DNA of 64,000 nt, from contig OZ038326.1 in NCBI GenBank assembly GCA_964035795.1, positions 702,803-766,802 of the forward strand, written 5' to 3'. The notes beneath the pieces were generated by a model that was not told the origin of the DNA, searched no databases, and saw nothing but the letters and a program-made list of their open reading frames with translations. Position 1 is the stretch's first letter. Every line of letters begins with the position of its first letter. This DNA is from Pterobdella sp. o SKG-2022 (taxonomy: Eukaryota; Annelida; Clitellata; Hirudinida; Piscicolidae). This document shows positions 12,825 through 25,388 of the stretch, in pieces. The position numbers and the translations under genes are program-made.

Positions 12825-13773
12825 CGCGTTGGCCATCGACAAAATTGCCAAAGACGTGTCATCGGAGTTGAACATTTGGTACTTGGACGTTGCCACAATT
12901 GGTGGTCAAGCTAGCTCTGTCTTTAACGATGCAACTAAAATAATTAACGCTTTCAAAGAGATCGGCCTTTAAATCAACTCCAATAAGCTGTTCATTTTAA
13001 ACTATACAACGGACATGTACGCTGATACTGTCAAACAGTTCCCTTCTATTTTGTTCTCAGTATCATTGCCTCCTCGTCACTCCTGGTCAGTATTGGGTTC
13101 TTCTCTCACTCACGAGGCCATAGCTCCCATTCTTAGCTCAAAATTAGGAGATATCCGTCGGCTTTGCTCCAAGCTAGAAAAAGTTGACCCCCATCATGCT
13201 TTCACTTTGCTGAGAAACTGCTTCTCTATGCCCAAATTGGTTTATATCCTTCGAACGTGTCCTACTTTCGTTGAGCCCATGATATTATTGGAGTTCGACT
13301 CTATCGTGCTGCTTTTTCGTGCATTTCCAATGTCTCTCTGTCCGACAAGAACTGGAAGCAAGTATCTCTTCCAAATCGTTTCGGTGGTCTAGGTTTTAGA
13401 TCAGTGCGAGCCCTATCATTGCCATGCTTCCTCTCTTCCTCATATCCAGCCTCGAGTCTCGTTCGGCTCCTTCTTTCATCTGTTCCCGACGCTCTCGCGT
13501 CTGATGATCTTCAGGGGGGGGGAGGGGGATCGTGACGTTGTTTCAGCTAGAGAATCGTGCCAGAAACAATGCAGTATTGCGCCGTTAGATCTTTTGGGAA
13601 GCCAACAGAAATGGGATGATCTTTTGTGTGAGGTCGCTCTCAACGATTTGCTGGTAGACGCAGAGCAGTGGGACCGTTTTCGTCTTCTTGCTGCCAAGTC
13701 GGCACACTCCGCTGCGTGGTCGGAAACTACCAGCATTCTTTCCTGTTTCCGTTCTTCTTCCTCTTTCTCTTAA
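12825..13773 (+). pseudogene. Decayed reverse transcriptase fragment
   Basis: Three partly overlapping frames read as the C-terminal part of an RT. First comes LFALAIDKIAKDVSSELNIW followed by YLDVATIGG (12,830-12,910). Next is a frame from about 13,000 to 13,391 containing LLRNCFSMPKLVYILRTCP. After a frameshift, NWKQVSLPNRFGGLGFRSVR follows near 13,350-13,410, with a tail to 13,771. The catalytic box is expected to read YLDD, but here the second Asp is Val. There is also an in-frame stop near 12,970 and a second shift at a G-run near 13,513. The fragment is therefore dead. It lacks the N-terminal RT palm and any endonuclease. The family is uncertain (a non-LTR-like element is my guess). Confidence 0.75.
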
Positions 13774-13783
13774 GTGCAGTTTT

Positions 13784-13957
13784 TTTTTTCTTTTTTTCAT
13801 ATCTCAATTTTCATCTTCATCAATGTATCATTTGTATATCGTTTATATGCTTGTTCAAACATTGCATTAATATAAGTAAGATTAATTCTGTTTAGAGGCT
13901 CCATCAAAACTATTCGAAGTTTAGAAATTTCTTTTGATTTGATTAAAAATTATTTTG
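13784..13957 (-). repeat. Right arm of inverted repeat bounding the RT relic
   Basis: The reverse complement of this stretch matches 12,645-12,810 almost base for base over about 150 bp. It includes the same conceptual peptide and stop, and a T-run on the inner side that mirrors the A-run of the left arm. Similarity fades outward, with scattered differences beyond about 13,957. Confidence 0.75.
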
Positions 13958-15448
13958 AAATAAGTTTTTCGAAAAGATTTCTTTCATCAAGTATTTTTAA
14001 ATGAACCAGATGGTGGAAACATGTTTTCAAAAAACTTTTTATACAATACTTGAATTCAATTTTAATGCTCTGATCAATACTTCAACATTTTTGGTTGCTA
14101 ATGGGTGGATCTTAATGGTGGAAACTATAACTCTATATGAGGGAAAGAAATTATGAATTCAAACAAAAAGTTGTCTTGCCTCGGAGATAGTCAACAAGCA
14201 CCTGAAAATGAAAAACTAAAAGCTTGTGATCTGTGTAGATAATCCTAAAAATACATTTCTAATCTTTTCTCTTTATACCACATGTGCATAACACTTGGGC
14301 CGTAAAATTTGACACCGTGATATGATTATATGTATTATCTAATATAAAAAGAGGTATAGCTTATGTGTTTCAAATTTTTTTTATTATAAACATCATTGCA
14401 TAAGAATTACATTTGGGTGGAACAGTTTGTGAAGCTTTTCCTCAGCCATCATTCCTAAGCTGGATTAAAACAATAAATATATATTTTTCTAATAATAATA
14501 ATATTATGATTAAAACTAAATTATTAATAGAACTTATCAATAATAACAAATAGAATATTTTCATAATAATAGTGAGCTTTGTTGAAGTACTGTGTGCCTG
14601 TTACATCATTCGATAATGGAAACCTTATAACGAAAAGTTATCAAACTTATAACTGAGCAAACGGTAGCTGAGAATGTTCTCTTCAAACTTCAATTTGGTT
14701 TTCAATGCTTGGTTCTGATGGAAAATCACATGTGATTGTCTTATAGAAGAATAAAGTCCCAATGAATTGAAAAATTAAATTTCTATGAATTTATTTAAGT
14801 GTTTATGTCTGCAGAACCTCCTTAATTTTTTGCAATAATTCTTATGGCATATTTTTGCGCTATCAATTTGAAATCATAGACAAAATGATTGTGTAGCAGA
14901 AGTTTCACTGAGCAAATAGCTTTTGTCAACATTTGCCAATTTTTCATGCCAATCAAAAAATTTTGTGGTAAAAATTTTAAATACATATCACCAAGTTTAT
15001 TCTGTTTCCATTGAACACAAGCAAAGTGGTGGTATTGGTCGAGATAGCGTCACCATCAAATACCACGTACTTTCCATCGTCCTTTGCCAGCAGCTCAAAC
15101 GTTAAGAAAAACTTCTTTGTCAATTCTGACATCTTGGTGCAAAAATTTCATTTAGCTGCTTATTTTTTGCTATAAATTATTATATGCCAAAATCGAAAAT
15201 TTATAAATTTAAACTTTCAGTAAGACATTTAAGATGTTATAAGTTTGAAATTAGAGCGCCAAAAAAAGCAGTCGAGGGGTAGTTTTGTCCTACAAACTGC
15301 GATGGGACTACCTTGGGGCACTTCTTGATGCTTGAACACAGGGCAGAGTCTTTGTTTCTCATACAAAACGATTCCAACTTTAGAGAAAAGTATTAATTTA
15401 TTATGTTATAGAAAAAACTATATATTTATTATATTATCACTACTATTT
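13958..15448. other. AT-rich intergenic stretch without recognisable gene
   Basis: I see only short, poorly coding open frames and AT-rich sequence here. The region holds whatever 3' flank belongs to the minus-strand gene ending at 15,449. No repeat or RNA gene is evident. Confidence 0.5.
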
Positions 15449-18400
15449 TCAATTTTTTTCATTATTTTGACTATTTTCTAATATTTTTTTCCAAATTTGT
15501 ATGGTGAGTCTTACATCATGATCGCTCAGCTGGAATTTGGTGGCCTGACTAGAGACAAGACTGTGCAAAAATGAGTTGAAGGTGGCAGTTCTTATTCTTA
15601 ACACTATCTTTGCATTTTCTTTCTCAAGCTCTTCATTACTTTTAGAAGAAATGAAAGTAGACGGAGTTGATGGAAAAGGGGTGGTTGGAGATAAAGTCTT
15701 TGTTGCTGTTTCTGTTGATGGTTTTGTTTCTGCTATTAGTTTTGCTTCTGTAGTTTTTGTTGTCATCTCTCTTGTTGATTCTTCATTTAACTTCCATGCT
15801 ATTGAAACATTTCTTTTATGTCTAAAATTCACAAACTGGTTGTAATTGGGGGTTGTCATCAAATCGCTGTTTGTTGGTCTAGAAGTTTCGAAAAAAAAAT
15901 TAGAGAGTTTTTTGAAATGGTCAAGCAGTTCTTCGGTGGAAACCACAGTCGGTATACTTTTCTCTGCTTCGTTAGCATTTAACAAATCGTAATTCTTTTT
16001 TTCTCTTTTGTCTATCATCTCACATAGCATTTCAATCTTTTTCGTAGCAAACAAGTTGATGTATTTGAGTATATCTTGGCTTTCCAGCTTCCTCACGCAA
16101 AACTTTTTGTTTGTCTTCTTAGAAATGTCGCTCAGTCGGTTCAAAAACGATCCCTGTTCATGAGATCAGAATTGAAACGAATCATGCAAACTGTTGTTCC
16201 ATATGCTAAACTTCCAACTTATTTGAAAAAGTGGAAATAAAACTCGAAAACTGACGCAACCTCATGTTGAAGATTGAAGCCAAAGGAGTCGACGGAGAAC
16301 TTATTGATGCTCATGTTGAAATACAGGTCTTGGTGCAATTGGAAGACCACTGTGGCAGTGAGAAACCGTTTTTTAGCTTGTCTCTATTTTTTATTTTTAA
16401 AACTAAATATTGGATAAATTTTTAGAGTGTGTGGTTCTCATATCACTCACAATCTTCTTCAGAGTCAACTTGATCCAAAACTTCACGTGCGAGGCTAGTC
16501 AATTTGTCGCAGACCTAAAAAGATTAAAAAGAAATTGAAATGGGAGGATGAATAATGGCCCATCATAATAACCTCCTTTCTCAGAATCTTGTGGATGGAG
16601 CCATTCAGGCGAAATGACAGACTGCTCCGATTCAAATATTTATGCATGTCAATCGATTTGAATTTCAAAAAATTTACAAAGTGATACAGAACTAATTAAT
16701 ATCGAAAGATTTTTTGTTGAATGCTCAGTTGACACATTTTTGTGCATCATCCATGCTGATCTGCCAGCCATTTTATAATTCATCACCTGTGTGGGCCCTC
16801 TAACACAAAGCGCAAGGGTGCCCTGATCGTGCAGGTTGTATCCAACGTTTTCAAAGACGTTTCATTGTGCTCTGAAACAATAAAAGCAATTTTATTTTTG
16901 TTCATTATTGATGCAAATAAAATCTTTGAATCATACTCAGGTGTACTGTAAGGTTGACTTGGGCCCCTTTCAACTCCCCTATCACTTTGTACCTACGCGT
17001 ATTGAATTACTTCAAACTTATGAAATAATTTAATTTTAGCAAAAAGTACTCATCGGAAGCATGTGTGAAACTTCCTTTCACGGACAACGACAAGTTTTTA
17101 AACTGCAACAGAAAGCCATCTGAGAATTATGAAGCAATGATTTATTTCTGTTCAAATTTTACATGCAACAAACCTTCTTTACCCATATCACCACAGCCCT
17201 CACAACTCTTTTGGGTCTTCAGTGTTTTGGCTTCAAAGTTGAGGGCAGAGTAAGGACTTAGCACCATATAATCCCTGCCGATTTTTTTAATAAGATATAA
17301 AAAGTACATATTTTCCATTAATTTCCATTGAAGCATTCATCACACAACTCATTAATTTTGTTTGGCCTTCAGCCACAGAAAATATTTAGTAGAACACATT
17401 GCCAAGTACAATTTTAAAAGTTAAATTCATTTGATTCTTGAAACCTAACATAAATATTTTAAATTTAAAAAAGTTCAAGCAACTTTATTGAACTCAAAGT
17501 ATTATGATTTGATAATTTGAGTCCAAAAAGCACCATGAACACGAAGGAAGTTTCAAAAAGTGCTTCACTCTAAATATCAACCCTCTTATAATGTTAAACT
17601 TGAAACCCTCACATTGAATGATAAAAGCGTTTTCCGTCGATCCCAGTCACGAAGTTGGACGACTGAAAGAATTACATTGATGCATTTCATATAACTATTA
17701 TTCTCCATACAATTTCCATAATTTTTTTTTTCAAGAAAACTTGCCTTTATTCAAGAATAAGTAAATTGTCATATTTGCCATCCATTTTAATTTTTTTGTC
17801 TTTAATTTTTACTCATTTTGATCTTTTTAAATAAAATCATTTTTAATCTATATATTTTGAATTTATATAATTTAATATATTTATTATTTTAATAAAATTT
17901 TTAAATGAGTTACAGCTCTTGAAAGTGTGTGAAAGCTCAATTTTTATGCAATAAATGAAAGAAACAAGTTGTCAGCAGTAAAAAACAGGTAGCGGTGGGT
18001 AAAAAATAAAAATTTTAAAAATCAAAAAACAAAAAATCAAAAAACAATTGGATGCACAAACATACATGAAGATCAACGTTCCAAAACTCATAGTCAACGT
18101 GACCAATTTCCCCCATGTAAGCCTCATAAGCCCCACTGTTCTTGGGTAGCGTGCTAAACTTGAAGTCGTAACCACTACGCACTTTTAGCTTTGGCCTAAA
18201 AATTTAAAGGCATATCTTCATTTTTGAAATCCATATTAAAAATATATGTGAAAAACCAATAATAATTGATGAAGTACAATAGCCTGAATCTAAAAGTAAG
18301 AAAAACAAACACAAAGTATTTATTAAATGACACGAAGCTAGCCTTAAAAAAAAGCTTCGTGTCATTTAATAAATACTTTGTGTTTGTTGTTCTTACTTTC

Positions 18401-18950
18401 CAATAATAATTAATTATGAGTCATAAAAGGCAGTGAAATTGATTAAATGTCAACTGAGGTACTTAAGGATGTCCAAGAAATGAATAATTTTGATATCATC
18501 CAGTTCAAAAGCCTTCTCCTCTCTCGACATCAACTTTCCCACTTCGATTATAAGCAAGTTTGTGTGAAAGGTTAATTATTTTATTGACGAATAAAAATTA
18601 TAATAAAATTAAAATTATAATAATACCACAATTATAATAATATCACAATGATAATAATATTAAATTTTTTATGTTCTGATTTAAGAGTTTTAGCGCCACT
18701 TGAGTAAGGTTTTTATTAAATATGACAAACATTTTTAGAAAACTGAGTCTTTCAAAATTTCTGTGATGACGTAATTGTATTTTAACATAAAAATTACGCT
18801 CTAAAAACTCTCTTACTGACGTCACATTATTGATTATTTCATATTAAACTCACAATATGTGACGTAAGCGGAAGGAACATTGTAGGAAATGGCAGAAGAC
18901 CAGCAAGGTTCCAGAAGACCAAGTACCATTAAAAGCAACAAAGTCTTCAT
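15449..18950 (-). CDS. Secreted protein, 12 exons, TULIP/BPI-like middle (unnamed)
   Basis: Twelve exons (high to low): 18950-18854, 18541-18463, 18195-18066, 17662-17613, 17274-17163, 17102-17050, 16992-16937, 16871-16787, 16621-16573, 16514-16451, 16349-16261 and 16153-15449. Phases agree at every junction, giving about 522 aa, which strongly supports the model. The start is a clear signal peptide (MKTLLLLMVLGLLEPCWSSA), so the product is secreted. The middle alternates hydrophobic and polar residues. It has a Cys before a beta-like stretch (TTCTIRAPLRFVLEG), then LSFRLNGSIHKILRKEVCDK. That layout, two Cys about 40 residues apart around strands and an amphipathic helix, resembles the N-terminal barrel of BPI/LBP (TULIP) lipid-binding proteins. 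The last exon adds a Thr/Pro/Ser-rich segment (TETATKTLSPTTPFPSTPS) and a helical end. I recognise no named family; the TULIP link is inference from pattern only. Confidence 0.72.
18292..18400. repeat. Near-perfect 48-bp inverted repeat (hairpin)
   Basis: The left arm at 18292-18339 and right arm at 18353-18400 are reverse complements over about 48 bases with about two mismatches. They are separated by a 13-base A-rich loop. The hairpin lies in the intron between exons 2 and 3 of the minus-strand secreted-protein gene. No target duplication or coding content is visible. It could be a small foldback element or a recent inverted duplication. Confidence 0.85.
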
Positions 18951-20054
18951 CTTTTGTGGGAAAGATTAAGCTTTATGACATTCAGTTGAGGAATTTATAC
19001 GATGACAAAATGTTAAAACTTCAAATGACAAACTTTATGATTATTTTGTTGAAGTTACTGAGGTTGCCTGCATACAAGCTTCTTATACCAAGCTTAATTG
19101 AAATTGATTATGAGTCATAAATAAATAACCTTAATTGCATATTGATCGCAGTTATGCTTTTTTATTTTTAATGAGCAAAAAATTATATTCAATTCAAGGA
19201 AACACTGCTTGAAATTTATTTGAAACGAATCTCTTCCGCTAAATTCATTTGGATAAACTAAGTTTCTCCAGAATCTCAAGTCATATGTATCTATAAAGAT
19301 ATATGATGGCTTGATCTTCATTATATTTTATGACTCCAATATTTTCTGTTTTTTGTTATCTTTCTAAGCTTCATTATAATATCTATTTGAAATGATGATT
19401 TGGGAATTTATTCAAAAGCTGAGCAGGCTTTGAATTTCTTTCATTGAGTTGTGTTCTTTCCATTTAACTTTCTCCCAGTTTCTTCTATATGACTTCAATT
19501 GCAAGCGAATAATCTTCTATATAGTAGATTGTGTGGCTGATTTGATTTAAGAAATCACCATTGTTCAACTCATAAAGTTTGAAACATGAGAATAAAGCTG
19601 AAATATTAAAAAATAATAATTTCAAACGCACCCACTTCCTTAGAAACACATGGCAACACAAACAAATAGCCAAGGTATCAAAGATTCACTCCCTCGAAAA
19701 GATTTATTGACAATATTTTGAAGTTTTGAATTCTTACTTACATTAAAGTTACTTTCAATCTGATCCAATACAACTGAAATATAAGTAATATATGGTTTAA
19801 GCAACGACCAAGTAAGTTTGAAGATTTCTTAACAGATAACAAACAAATAAATAGATTAACAAATAAGTATATGCCACCAACGCATGTTCTATATGTTTAA
19901 TTAATTTCATCAATAATTTCATAAAATAATTACAACAATTCAATTTTGAAGATCATTATCATGACCAGAGTAATCCTACCACTATTACTCTTATAACCAT
20001 AATCATTATCATCATCATGAAAACAAGAACTAACTAAAAAGAGATTCAATTTCA
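18951..20054. other. Intergenic region between two divergent genes
   Basis: The secreted-protein gene starts leftward at 18,950 and the tektin starts rightward at 20,055, so this 1.1 kb must carry both promoters. It is AT-rich. I see no convincing TATA box, repeat or RNA gene. Confidence 0.45.
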
Positions 20055-22688
20055 ATGATGGCGGAGTTCGTTGATAAGCAGCAAGCGCACACTTTTTCGA
20101 AACTCATCAGACCTGAATGGCTTCGAGCAGATCGAGAAAGGTGATGATTTAATTTTTTTGAATTAAATTAAAGTGAAAAAATTATTCAAACAGTATAAAT
20201 ATAGAACAAATATAAAAATAATTTTATTATATTGTTATAAATAATCAAGACATAAGGAATGAAATAGAATAAAGTGAGCAATAATGACAGACACATGAGG
20301 GCGGAGAAGCAAAGGGCTGGTGCAGAGTTGTTGTGCGGGGACATCGATGTGCTAATTGACGACACAGACAAGGTCCTTTTTTTATATCATCACATTTTGA
20401 GTTTTCTATTGGTACGATCCACCACAGGTGACCAAACAAGCCCAATCGGACGTGAATCAAAAACTAGGTGATCAAGTTGATGGTTTAGGATCATAAGATT
20501 GATTCATCCTCCTTCAGAACTATCCAACACTACTTTAATTTATTATAGATTTACTTATTTCAGTCAATTTTTTCTTCTATTCACCTTTTTTATTAAAACG
20601 AACCCTACAACAGAGCAAAGAGTTTCTGAACTCGAATTCTGGGAGAGAGAAACGACAGAGCATTTGATGAAAGTCAAGAAGCAAATTGATGAGTTGCTTG
20701 TGTGCGAAGCCAGACTGACCAAGTCCCTGGAGGCCACGTTGGAGCCCGCCCACATCAACGACAAGTGCCTGCTCATCAGGTTCAAGATTGTCTTTTGTCA
20801 TTATTCAACACATTTGGGTAACCATTTGACGGGTTGGTGTGTAAATTATTTGCCTCGACTTAAGATCGGGCTAAGTGGGCAGGAGGTAATTGAAGGATTT
20901 TTTTCTTATAAAAAATTTGAAAACATTTTAAGGTAGGTTTGAAATACGAATTTATTTTTAAAACAATTTCAGACAAAAACGACAAGGAGTCGAGTTGGTT
21001 CATGATGATGCTGAGAGGGAGATGATAAAGGAGAAGGAAGTGAGTTTAATAGATAAAACTATATGCTAAAACACTACAATGAACTTTGAGGCTTTTGTGA
21101 GAGCATTCCACATTTTAAAATAACGGCAGGTGATTGACGGGGTGGAGAAGCTACTGAAGCGGACTTATGAGCAGGTGGTGGAGCAAATCAGGTCGGTGCA
21201 GTTTTTTGTCCAAAAAATTATTGCATCGAAGATTTGAAATCAGTTTAGATTTACTTTTAGCAGAATTTTTCATGTAAAACGTGAGACATATAGAAATGTT
21301 TTAGATATGAGTTTTTTGTAGTATGACTAAATTTATGGAAAATAAATACTATATTTCGTTGCATAACAAACTTTTGAAGAAGAGAATAATGATCTATAGT
21401 GAAATAAAACCCAAATGTTTTAAAAGTTTTTCACTGGTTGGATGATATGATTCATGAAATAACTCATACAGTTTCTAAAAATCTTTCTCAGACTAGCGAG
21501 AAAACTTAAGTACAACTTGGAGAAGAGTTTGAAGCACAAGGAAGCAGCCCTGGACATTGACAGGCACAACATACAGCTCAAAAACCACTCATTTGCCATA
21601 CAACCCAACTCCACTTACACACCAACCAAGTTGGTTTTTGAAAGATAATATCAGTTTGGTCGACAAGCTTTGAAATTTTTTATGCAGTTGTTTTAAATTA
21701 GGCATATTTAAATAGTTTGAATACCAATGTTGTTCACTCATGCCGCAGAGAAACATCGTTTTATCACTGGCATTCTGACTCTCAGAGCTGCATCGAGCAA
21801 GCAACACAGGTTCCATTTTAAAATACTTCTGAGATTTTTTTTTGACTTTTTACACTTGAATATTATATTGAGTAAAAACAGATAGGTATGGTTATAAAAA
21901 AAATCGATAATGGAAGCTTTCAAAAATTTTCAATTCCATATATTCAAATGAAAAAATTTTATTCCACGAAGCTCTTTTAATTGAATTTTTTCACAATATC
22001 AATAGACCCTTGATAACACTCACAAGAATTCATCCACAAACCTCTCTTAGATGCTGCTCACATGCAGATCTCTCCAATCGATTGTTGATGACGCCCTGGC
22101 CCAGACGTACGAAGACATGCAGAAGCAGAAAGAAAAGGTCGATTATGCCCTCGCTGATCGTATCATGGAAACCAAAGATTCCAAATGCAAAATGGAAGAG
22201 CAGCTTGCTTATGTAAGATTATCTCGTTTGAAATGTTTTAGTTTATTTAAGATCGTTCATGAGGGTTTCAACCAATTATGTTAACATTTTATGAAATTAT
22301 CTAAAATGAGACGTTTCAATTTGATTTAAAGGTTCGGAAGCAAATAGCAGATACAGAAAGCTACTTAGAGAAAGTTCAAAAAGCGATAGAGAGGAAGAAT
22401 GAACCTATGAAACTAGCCCAGAAGAGGCTGCAAAACAGGGCTTTGCGACCGGATGTTGAGCAGTGTGGTGATGTAGTGCAACAGAGGCTCGAGGAAGAAA
22501 CTTCCGTCATTACACAGTCAATCGAGAAACTCTCACTCACCTTGGCCACTACTCAAAACACCCTCAAAGGTCTAAAACAGGAAGAACTTCTGCTGCTAAA
22601 AAACATCGACATCAAAAAGAACACCCTGCTGATCGACGAAAATGAGTGCAGTGTCTTGCGCAAAACATTCTCCATTGAACACTACTAA
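20055..22688 (+). CDS. Tektin family protein
   Basis: Tektins are coiled-coil filament proteins inside the doublet microtubules of cilia and flagella. About ten exons give roughly 410 aa, normal for the family. These include 20055-20140, 20279-20372, about 20428-20463, about 20612-20780, about 20970-21040, about 21128-21192, about 21494-21640, about 21750-21811, about 22050-22213 and about 22332-22688. The N-terminal part contains IRPEWLRADRE, then heptad-rich helices. The family hallmark nonapeptide, RPNVELCRD in most tektins, appears here as RPDVEQCGD at about 22,450. The end IKKNTLLIDENECSVLRKTF resembles tektin-3-type C-termini, but I would not assign a paralogue. The stop is TAA at 22686-22688. 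The start is the first of two tandem ATGs. The acceptor at 20278 is weak, so the second exon start could differ. Confidence 0.87.
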
Positions 22689-22920
22689 CTACAAAAAATT
22701 TAAAATTTGGAAAATATCTGCTGCAAAACATAAATTTGTGACCTTTATTTAACATAAATATTTAAATCATGAAATTATTCATTAAAATAGATCGTTTGAT
22801 AAAAAAAAGAAACACTAATAGTCTTGAACCATCTCTGAGACAACATTTCTCATACTTAATTTTAAAAAAGTATAAAGAAATGAGAAATGACGAGAATACT
22901 CAAACATCACAGCTCCAAAA

Positions 22921-22926
22921 TTTATT
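22921..22926 (-). terminator. Possible NudC poly(A) signal
   Basis: TTTATT on the plus strand reads AATAAA on the minus strand, only 14 bases past the NudC stop. It would give a very short 3' UTR. The tektin and NudC genes end tail to tail 251 bp apart, so a longer NudC UTR would overlap the tektin 3' end. Confidence 0.35.
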
Positions 22927-22939
22927 GAGATACAACTAG

Positions 22940-23224
22940 TTAAGAAAACTTCGCTTTTGAAAAGTCCATCTCTGGATGCTTTTCCATGAACCTGAAAATT
23001 GATTATTTTTAAGAACCCAACTCTCCCACAACCACCACACTATACCACCCACTCCAACCAATTCCCCCACAAACTGCTTAAGGATTTCATTCTTTTTTTG
23101 ATCCTCCGACGTGGGAAGTCCCATCTCCTTTTGTCTTTGGTCGTACATCATCTTCTCCACCGTGCCTCTCGTGTCATCATCCAGGTCAGACAACTGTGAT
23201 TAGTCCATGCGGTTCAAGCACATG

Positions 23225-23259
<35 letters not shown>

Positions 23260-25388
23260 TGTGAAGTAATTAATTATAAAAGTATATTTGAAACGTTTAG
23301 AAACATGAACTCCATATGAGTGAGATGCCTTAAGAAACACATCCATAAACAAACGCACCTTGGAATTCTCTGGAACAACTTTTTTGGTGTTGATTTCAGG
23401 ATCTGTAGTGACCAGCTTACTCCACCACTCCATCTTATTCACCTGGAGATCAAGTGGTGGTAGAATAAACCCTAATGTTACTTAAAAATCCCAAACTACT
23501 TAGTACACAAAACACTATAAAACTAATACACCACTATCATCATCACAACCCTCCACACACCACCACCAAACCCTCCACAAACTTTTTCTATAGAAAGCAC
23601 CAATAATTTTCTATCTTCCAGGGTCCATGTGCTTCCTTCCACTTTTATTTCCCGATCTAATTCTCCATCTATTATGAGAGGGTGCCCTTTCAAGCCCACT
23701 TTAAGGTGCTGTGGTGGTGTTGGAATGCATTGACTTTATGTTTCATCATTTGTATGACGTTTAAATGTGGTGGGAATATTAGTGAGGTTATTGTGAGAGT
23801 TTATGATATATCGGGGGAAATCATTCATCAAAAAATGTACAGAAGCCATTATAATCACATATCAACCAATAACTACGCCCCACACACACATGTCCACACC
23901 ATCACCTTTTTTTTGAACTCCACAAGTACATGAGCAGCTTTCACTGTCATGCCTAAAGGAATGGACACCTAATGGTTGTGACGCCATGATGTAAATTTTA
24001 TGCCGTTAAATGCATAAATTGTTTTGAATAAGCTAAGTTTATTATACTTTGATGTGGTATAATTGATTATTATGATTCATTTGATAAAACATAAGTTTAA
24101 ATTGATTGGACAATAATAATTGAAAAGTAACACAACATGACAGCATAATTAAACTCAAGCAACAACAGTAAACACCATAGACAACCAGCAAACAACACAG
24201 CCCAAGCAATGAGAACAAGCAACAACCTCGAGGTCTTCCAACTTCTGCACCCACTTGTACTTCTCCAAGTCTGCTCCGTTTCCAGCGTTAGGTTTCAGCT
24301 TGCCCTTATCTTTCTCATCCTCCTCCTCCTCCTTTACATCATCATTATTAATTATATTATCACATTATTGGTAGAGAATGTCTAATATACTGATAGGTTG
24401 AGGATTAAATGTATTGCAAACATGACTTGTACAAATTCCATTCCAACTCTGATTGTAATGATACCTCATCTTCTTTGGGCTTGGAGTCCTTCTTGTTTTC
24501 ATCATAGTCAGGGTCCTTCAGCTTTGCTTGCTTCACTCTCTCCTGTTAAAATGTCAGAATAATAAAAGTAAATAAATATTTTATGGTTTAAATCTCAGAA
24601 AAAGAAACAAATATGCTATTTTAACATATTATTCCTAGGTTAACTTTTTAATCATGTTGAAAAATTAATATTATTAATTAACTGATAAATAAATAATTAA
24701 TATTATTAATTAACTGATAAATATATAGAAGTAAATTGAAACAAAATAGATATTCCTCATTAACTCTAACTATTGAAAGCTATCAGTAATGTAATGGATC
24801 CTTTTAATGCTTAATTGATGAAGAATGGAATACAAACTCTCTCATCAATTTCCTTTTGTAATTCTTCTGCTTCCTTTTCATTCAACTCTTGAATCTTTGG
24901 TTCTATAATAATTATATGTTTTAGAGTATAACTATAACATATTTTTATAATTTTTTCACCTCCATTGTTGTCACCAGCTCCTCTCTCTTTAGCAGCTTTT
25001 CTCTCTTTCCTTACTCGTTCTTCTTCTTCCCTTTCTTTTTTTTCTTTGTTTGCTCGTTTTTTTGCTGCTTCCTCAAACAATTTATACTTATCCAATAGAA
25101 GCTGAAGTAACAATGAAAAGGTTTATTGCAACGACATTTTTAGACATATGAACACAGCTAATGATAGTAATAACATGGGTGAACCTTTTCCGCTGCTCCT
25201 TTTTCTCCGCCCGTATAAAAATCAGTTTTCCGACTTAAAAAACTGAAGAAGACTTCTAGAAGCTTGAGCGATAAAAATATTTATTAACCATTCAAGAAAA
25301 TGCAAAAAGTATTAACACTTACTTCTTGAATACCTTCTTCGCATTGATTAGCAATGCTTAAAAACATTCCATCAAATTTATCTGTCAT
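22940..25388 (-). CDS. NUDC: NudC nuclear migration protein (HSP90/dynein co-chaperone)
   Basis: NudC is a cytosolic co-chaperone that stabilises LIS1 and dynein components through a p23-like CS domain. The N-terminal exon (25388-25323) reads [20 protein letters not shown]. The next (about 25,190-25,250) has [20 protein letters not shown]. Both are family signatures. A charged coiled coil rich in Lys/Glu/Arg follows (about 24,830-25,100), then an acidic linker and the CS domain (about 23,590-24,300; e.g. [20 protein letters not shown] at about 23,650). The tail has [20 protein letters not shown] (about 23,400), [18 protein letters not shown] (about 23,140) and [12 protein letters not shown] before the stop at 22940-22942. 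All parts of the vertebrate protein are represented in order. Exon boundaries are not fully resolved in 24.3-25.2 kb. Confidence 0.95.
23226..23257. repeat. (AT)n microsatellite in NudC intron
   Basis: An uninterrupted run of alternating A and T, about 16 copies, between two NudC exons. Confidence 0.9.

Noticed and set aside
15576..15845. 89-aa plus-strand hydrophobic frame
   Set aside because: It is the complement of the Thr/Pro/Ser-rich last exon of the minus-strand secreted-protein gene.
16993..17010. 18-bp intron in the secreted-protein gene
   Set aside because: Too short to splice. A donor at 17049-17048 gives a normal 57-bp intron and keeps the frame.
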